The translations under genes and the position numbers were made by a program. The notes beneath the pieces were generated by a model. That model was not told the DNA's origin and did no database searches. It saw nothing but the letters and a program-made list of their open reading frames with translations. Source: Pseudomonadota bacterium (GTDB lineage Bacteria; Pseudomonadota; Alphaproteobacteria; Acetobacterales; Acetobacteraceae). Taken from it: a stretch of 7,619 nt of DNA. Of this stretch, positions 5,978-7,619 are shown piece by piece; position 1 is the stretch's first letter, and each line of letters starts with the position of its first letter. Where the stretch lies: contig JAKBCB010000167.1 in the NCBI GenBank assembly GCA_021808185.1, positions 1 through 7,619 on the forward strand, written 5' to 3'.

Positions 5978-6024
5978 TCGACGCAGCGCAGCGCGTCGAT
6001 GGATCGGGACGCCCTTCGTCCCGA
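5978..6024. other. Two adjacent perfect stem-loops in the convergent gap
   Basis: TCGACGC-N8-GCGTCGA (5978-5999) and TCGGGACG-CCCTT-CGTCCCGA (6004-6024) are perfect and separated by 4 nt. They lie between the plus-strand GNAT toxin gene and the minus-strand parE, where a bidirectional terminator would be expected, but neither is followed by a T tract on either strand. The palindrome CGGCGCGCCG at 5928-5937 is nearby. I see no supported gene in 5840-6134. Confidence 0.45.
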
Positions 6025-6134
6025 CACCACGCGGCCGAGCACCGTGGCACGCCTCAGTTCATCCCGATGACGCGCGGGGTCGCGGACGGCTTTGAGATGC
6101 TGGCGATCCGTACGCATCGGAAGGTGCCCGCGGG

Positions 6135-6434
6135 TTAGATCACGTCCGGAAGGTGGCGAGCGCCGTGAACGACACGGACGATCTCAACGCCATCGTCGAT
6201 TTGCCGGTACAGAATGAGATAGTTTCGGACCACGAGATACCGCAGCATCGGGGCTAGGTCGGGCCGGGCAGGGCCAAGCACCGGGTTCTCGGCAAGGAGA
6301 CCGAAGGTCGCCTCGATGCGGTCGAGCAGCTTGTCGGCGGCGCCTGGGTTGTCGCCCGCGATGTAGAGCCAAATTTCGATCAGGTCTTCTTCCGCGCGGG
6401 CGGTGCGTATGCAGCTCGGCAAGCGTCCTCTCAA
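6135..6434 (-). CDS. parE: ParE-family toxin (RelE/ParE superfamily)
   Basis: A 99-residue toxin. The ParE family acts on DNA gyrase and blocks replication. The pattern is typical: IRTARAEEDLIEIWLYIAGDN at 9-29, a helix LLDRIEATFGLLAENPVLGPARPDL, the strand pair RYLVVRNYLILYRQ, then GVEIVRVVHGARHL near the C-terminus. The start is a TTG overlapping the parD stop (TTGA, 6431-6434), so translation should depend on that of parD; no ATG lies near the N-terminus. Length is normal. The TAA stop ends the operon. The toxin assignment is firm at family level; the gyrase target is inferred from characterised members, and some family members act differently. Confidence 0.9.
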   Translation of the reverse strand: MRGRLPSCIRTARAEEDLIEIWLYIAGDNPGAADKLLDRIEATFGLLAENPVLGPARPDLAPMLRYLVVRNYLILYRQIDDGVEIVRVVHGARHLPDVI

Positions 6435-6712
6435 TCCGGTTCGGGCGAGGCAGCCTCGAACCGGCGGCGGGCTTCACGCTTGATCGCGTCCATGTCGGCG
6501 AACCGGCCGGGGCCACTTTCCAGGCCCTCGGTCCATAGCTGTAGCAGTTCGGCGCGCTCGTGCTGGCGCAGCTCGCGGCGCAGCTTCCACTCGCGCAGCG
6601 CCTCGCGGATGACTTCGCTTCCGGTCGCGTATTCGCCGGTCGCGACGGCCTGCTGCACGAGGTCGTTCATCTCCGGTGTCAGCGCGACGCTGATTTTGGA
6701 TACGTTGGACAT
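6431..6712 (-). CDS. parD: ParD-family antitoxin (ribbon-helix-helix)
   Basis: A 93-residue antitoxin that neutralises ParE and represses the operon. The N-terminal RHH is clear: strand KISVAL (6-11), helix TPEMNDLVQQAVATGEY and the family signature TGSEVIREALR (30-40). The charged C-terminal half (FADMDAIKREARRRFEA) is the part that in this family wraps around the toxin. The ATG at 6712 matches the usual ParD N-terminus but has no ribosome binding site, and a good promoter -10 box ends only 5 nt upstream, which suggests leaderless translation. The gene lies downstream of repC on the same strand with a 91-bp gap, so read-through from repC is also possible. Confidence 0.9.
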   Translation of the reverse strand: MSNVSKISVALTPEMNDLVQQAVATGEYATGSEVIREALREWKLRRELRQHERAELLQLWTEGLESGPGRFADMDAIKREARRRFEAASPEPD

Positions 6713-6717
6713 GTTCT

Positions 6718-6746
6718 ATGGTAGCAAAAATTCCTACCAAAAGCAA
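6718..6746 (-). promoter_or_regulatory. parDE promoter with palindromic operator
   Basis: On the minus strand TTGCTT (6741-6746) and TACCAT (6718-6723) are exactly 17 bp apart. The inverted repeat TGGTAG-N9-CTACCA (6719-6739) covers the -10 box and spacer. A further TATGGTAG at 6767-6774 repeats that at 6717-6724 at a 50-bp distance. RHH antitoxins repress by binding such repeats. Promoter and operator are read from sequence only. Confidence 0.6.
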
Positions 6747-6803
6747 CCGTAATGCTTGGCCCGGAGTATGGTAGTCTGAAGGACGGGGTATCGTGCTTTC
6801 GTC

Positions 6804-7619
6804 TCACTGCACTCGCCTCTTGTCGGCCTTGCCCCATTTGGCCTCGCGCAGCGCCCACAACGACCGTTCCAAGCGCAGCTCGCTGCGCTCGGCCTTGCGC
6901 ACCATGCCGGCGAAGTAGCCGCCCGCGCCGCGCGTGAAATGCGCCGTGTCCTTGGTCGAGACGATCGCCAACGCCAGCGCCGCCTGTTCGCGGCCCAGCG
7001 CCCGGCACGCCTCGCCCCACAGCGACGCCGACACCCCGAGTTCCTGCCGCAGCCACCCGCCGGCCGCCTCCACGATGTCGGGCCAGGCCGGCGTTTCCCG
7101 CGTCACGTAGCGGCCGAGACGAGGGGCCAGCTCGATGAGCTGCCCCGGCCTGAGCCTGAATTCCTTTTCCGCCGTCAGCCGCGGAACCGGAGGAGGGGAG
7201 GAGGGAGAGGACGGCTCCGCCGCCCGACTACTTTCCTCGATCGCAATTACAGTATCCGAAGGATTCAAGTTTAGGTTTGTAGATATACTGTGGGGTGCGT
7301 TTTCGCTCCCCTTGGGGGCTGTTTCCACAGCTTTGGATGCGTCGCGTAGCGCCTGCTCGGCCTCGATCTTCCGCCGCTCCAGGCTGCCGACGATGACCGC
7401 CAGCTCGTCCGACCGCTCTGCCTGCCGCGCGGCCACCACCAGGGCGGCCGTGTCGGCCTCCAGTTGCGGCCAGGACGCGGGCAGGGGGCTGAGGGCGGCC
7501 AGGGCCTCGCCCGCCTGCCGGATCGCCCTGCGCGCCAGTGTGACCCGCCGGCGCAGAGCCTTCATGCGGTCGCGCTCGGTCTTGGCCACTGCGGCGATTC
7601 GGACAAACTCGTCGTAACG
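6804..7619 (-). CDS. repC: Plasmid replication initiator RepC, C-terminal part (cut by the right edge)
   Basis: The frame is open from the right edge to the TGA at 6804, 271 codons. The apparent GTG start at 7589 is internal, because in-frame residues RYDEFVRIAA continue to the edge. It matches the C-terminal part of RepC, the initiator of repABC and repC-only plasmids of Alphaproteobacteria: a basic helix ERDRMKALRRRVTLARRAI; a variable Ser/Pro-rich linker; then PDIVEAAGGWLRQELGVSASLWGEACRALGREQAALALAIV (in pieces), TRGAGGYFAGMVRKA and LRLERSLWAL. The DNA-binding winged-helix N-terminus lies outside. RepC acts on an origin inside its own gene and is normally limiting for copy number. In repABC plasmids repA and repB lie upstream, which here is beyond the window. 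ParDE follows on the same strand. Confidence 0.85.
   Translation of the reverse strand, partial: RYDEFVRIAAVAKTERDRMKALRRRVTLARRAIRQAGEALAALSPLPASWPQLEADTAALVVAARQAERSDELAVIVGSLERRKIEAEQALRDASKAVETAPKGSENAPHSISTNLNLNPSDTVIAIEESSRAAEPSSPSSPPPVPRLTAEKEFRLRPGQLIELAPRLGRYVTRETPAWPDIVEAAGGWLRQELGVSASLWGEACRALGREQAALALAIVSTKDTAHFTRGAGGYFAGMVRKAERSELRLERSLWALREAKWGKADKRRVQ
7245..7291. other. Candidate replication origin (oriV) within repC
   Basis: This 47-bp patch is about 32% GC inside a gene that is otherwise strongly GC-rich. It contains a perfect dyad, ACAGTAT (7249-7255) and ATACTGT (7285-7291), with a 29-nt spacer. In repABC replicons the origin has been mapped to an AT-rich region with dyad symmetry in the middle of repC. 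It encodes the variable linker, so the base bias is not forced by a conserved domain. Origin function is inferred. Confidence 0.5.

Noticed and set aside
5978..6024. Intrinsic terminator for the convergent operons
   Set aside because: The hairpins are strong but no T tract follows on either strand, so a standard Rho-independent terminator is not supported.
5743..6117. 124-codon minus-strand frame in the gap before parE, and an 84-codon plus-strand frame at 5841-6095
   Set aside because: Neither shows a recognisable motif or good ribosome site. Both run through the stem-loops and par-type palindromes, and the first also runs antisense into the GNAT gene.
1..7619. CRISPR array, tRNA or rRNA genes, insertion-sequence ends
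   Set aside because: No regularly spaced repeats, no tRNA- or rRNA-like segment and no DDE transposase or terminal inverted repeat pair was seen on either strand.

Overview
The window looks like part of a plasmid, or a plasmid-derived accessory region, from a GC-rich alphaproteobacterium. The strongest sign is the RepC-type replication initiator entering from the right edge, a family centred on Alphaproteobacteria. The phage-type repressor also resembles those of Rhodospirillales/Acetobacteraceae; that narrower placement is an impression from sequence style, not a proven assignment.

Left third (1-3700), all on the minus strand. Reading leftward from about 3700 there is a Cro/C1-type repressor with a degenerate LexA-like domain, an excisionase-like winged-HTH protein with a long low-complexity N-terminus, a complete 582-residue tyrosine recombinase, and a second tyrosine recombinase that overlaps it by 4 bp and runs off the left edge. 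This resembles the control and integration module of an integrative or phage-like element. It could also serve plasmid resolution.

Middle (3700-5900), plus strand. A small ParA ATPase and a 100-residue ribbon-helix-helix protein form a compact type Ib (ParF/ParG-like) partition cassette. A DUF1778 antitoxin and a GNAT toxin (TacA/TacT type) follow. Palindromic elements built from TTAGCGAA and TTCGCGAA half-sites lie before parA, between the two par genes, after the second par gene and again after the toxin. They are the obvious candidates for partition site and operator.

Right third (5900-7619). A gap holds two adjacent perfect stem-loops. On the minus strand follow a ParD/ParE toxin-antitoxin pair with its own promoter and palindromic operator, and the C-terminal part of RepC. 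The repC fragment contains an AT-rich patch with a 7-bp dyad, the kind of place where the origin of repC replicons usually lies.

Together the genes cover replication (RepC), segregation (ParA plus the RHH protein), post-segregational maintenance (two different type II toxin-antitoxin pairs) and recombination (two tyrosine recombinases, a putative directionality factor and a repressor). I see no clear unknown defence or biosynthetic system. The most unusual points are a consensus beta-clamp-binding pentapeptide in the excisionase-like protein, the loss of both catalytic residues in the repressor's peptidase-like domain, the dispersed palindromes enclosing the first toxin-antitoxin pair, and a parD promoter that predicts a leaderless transcript.
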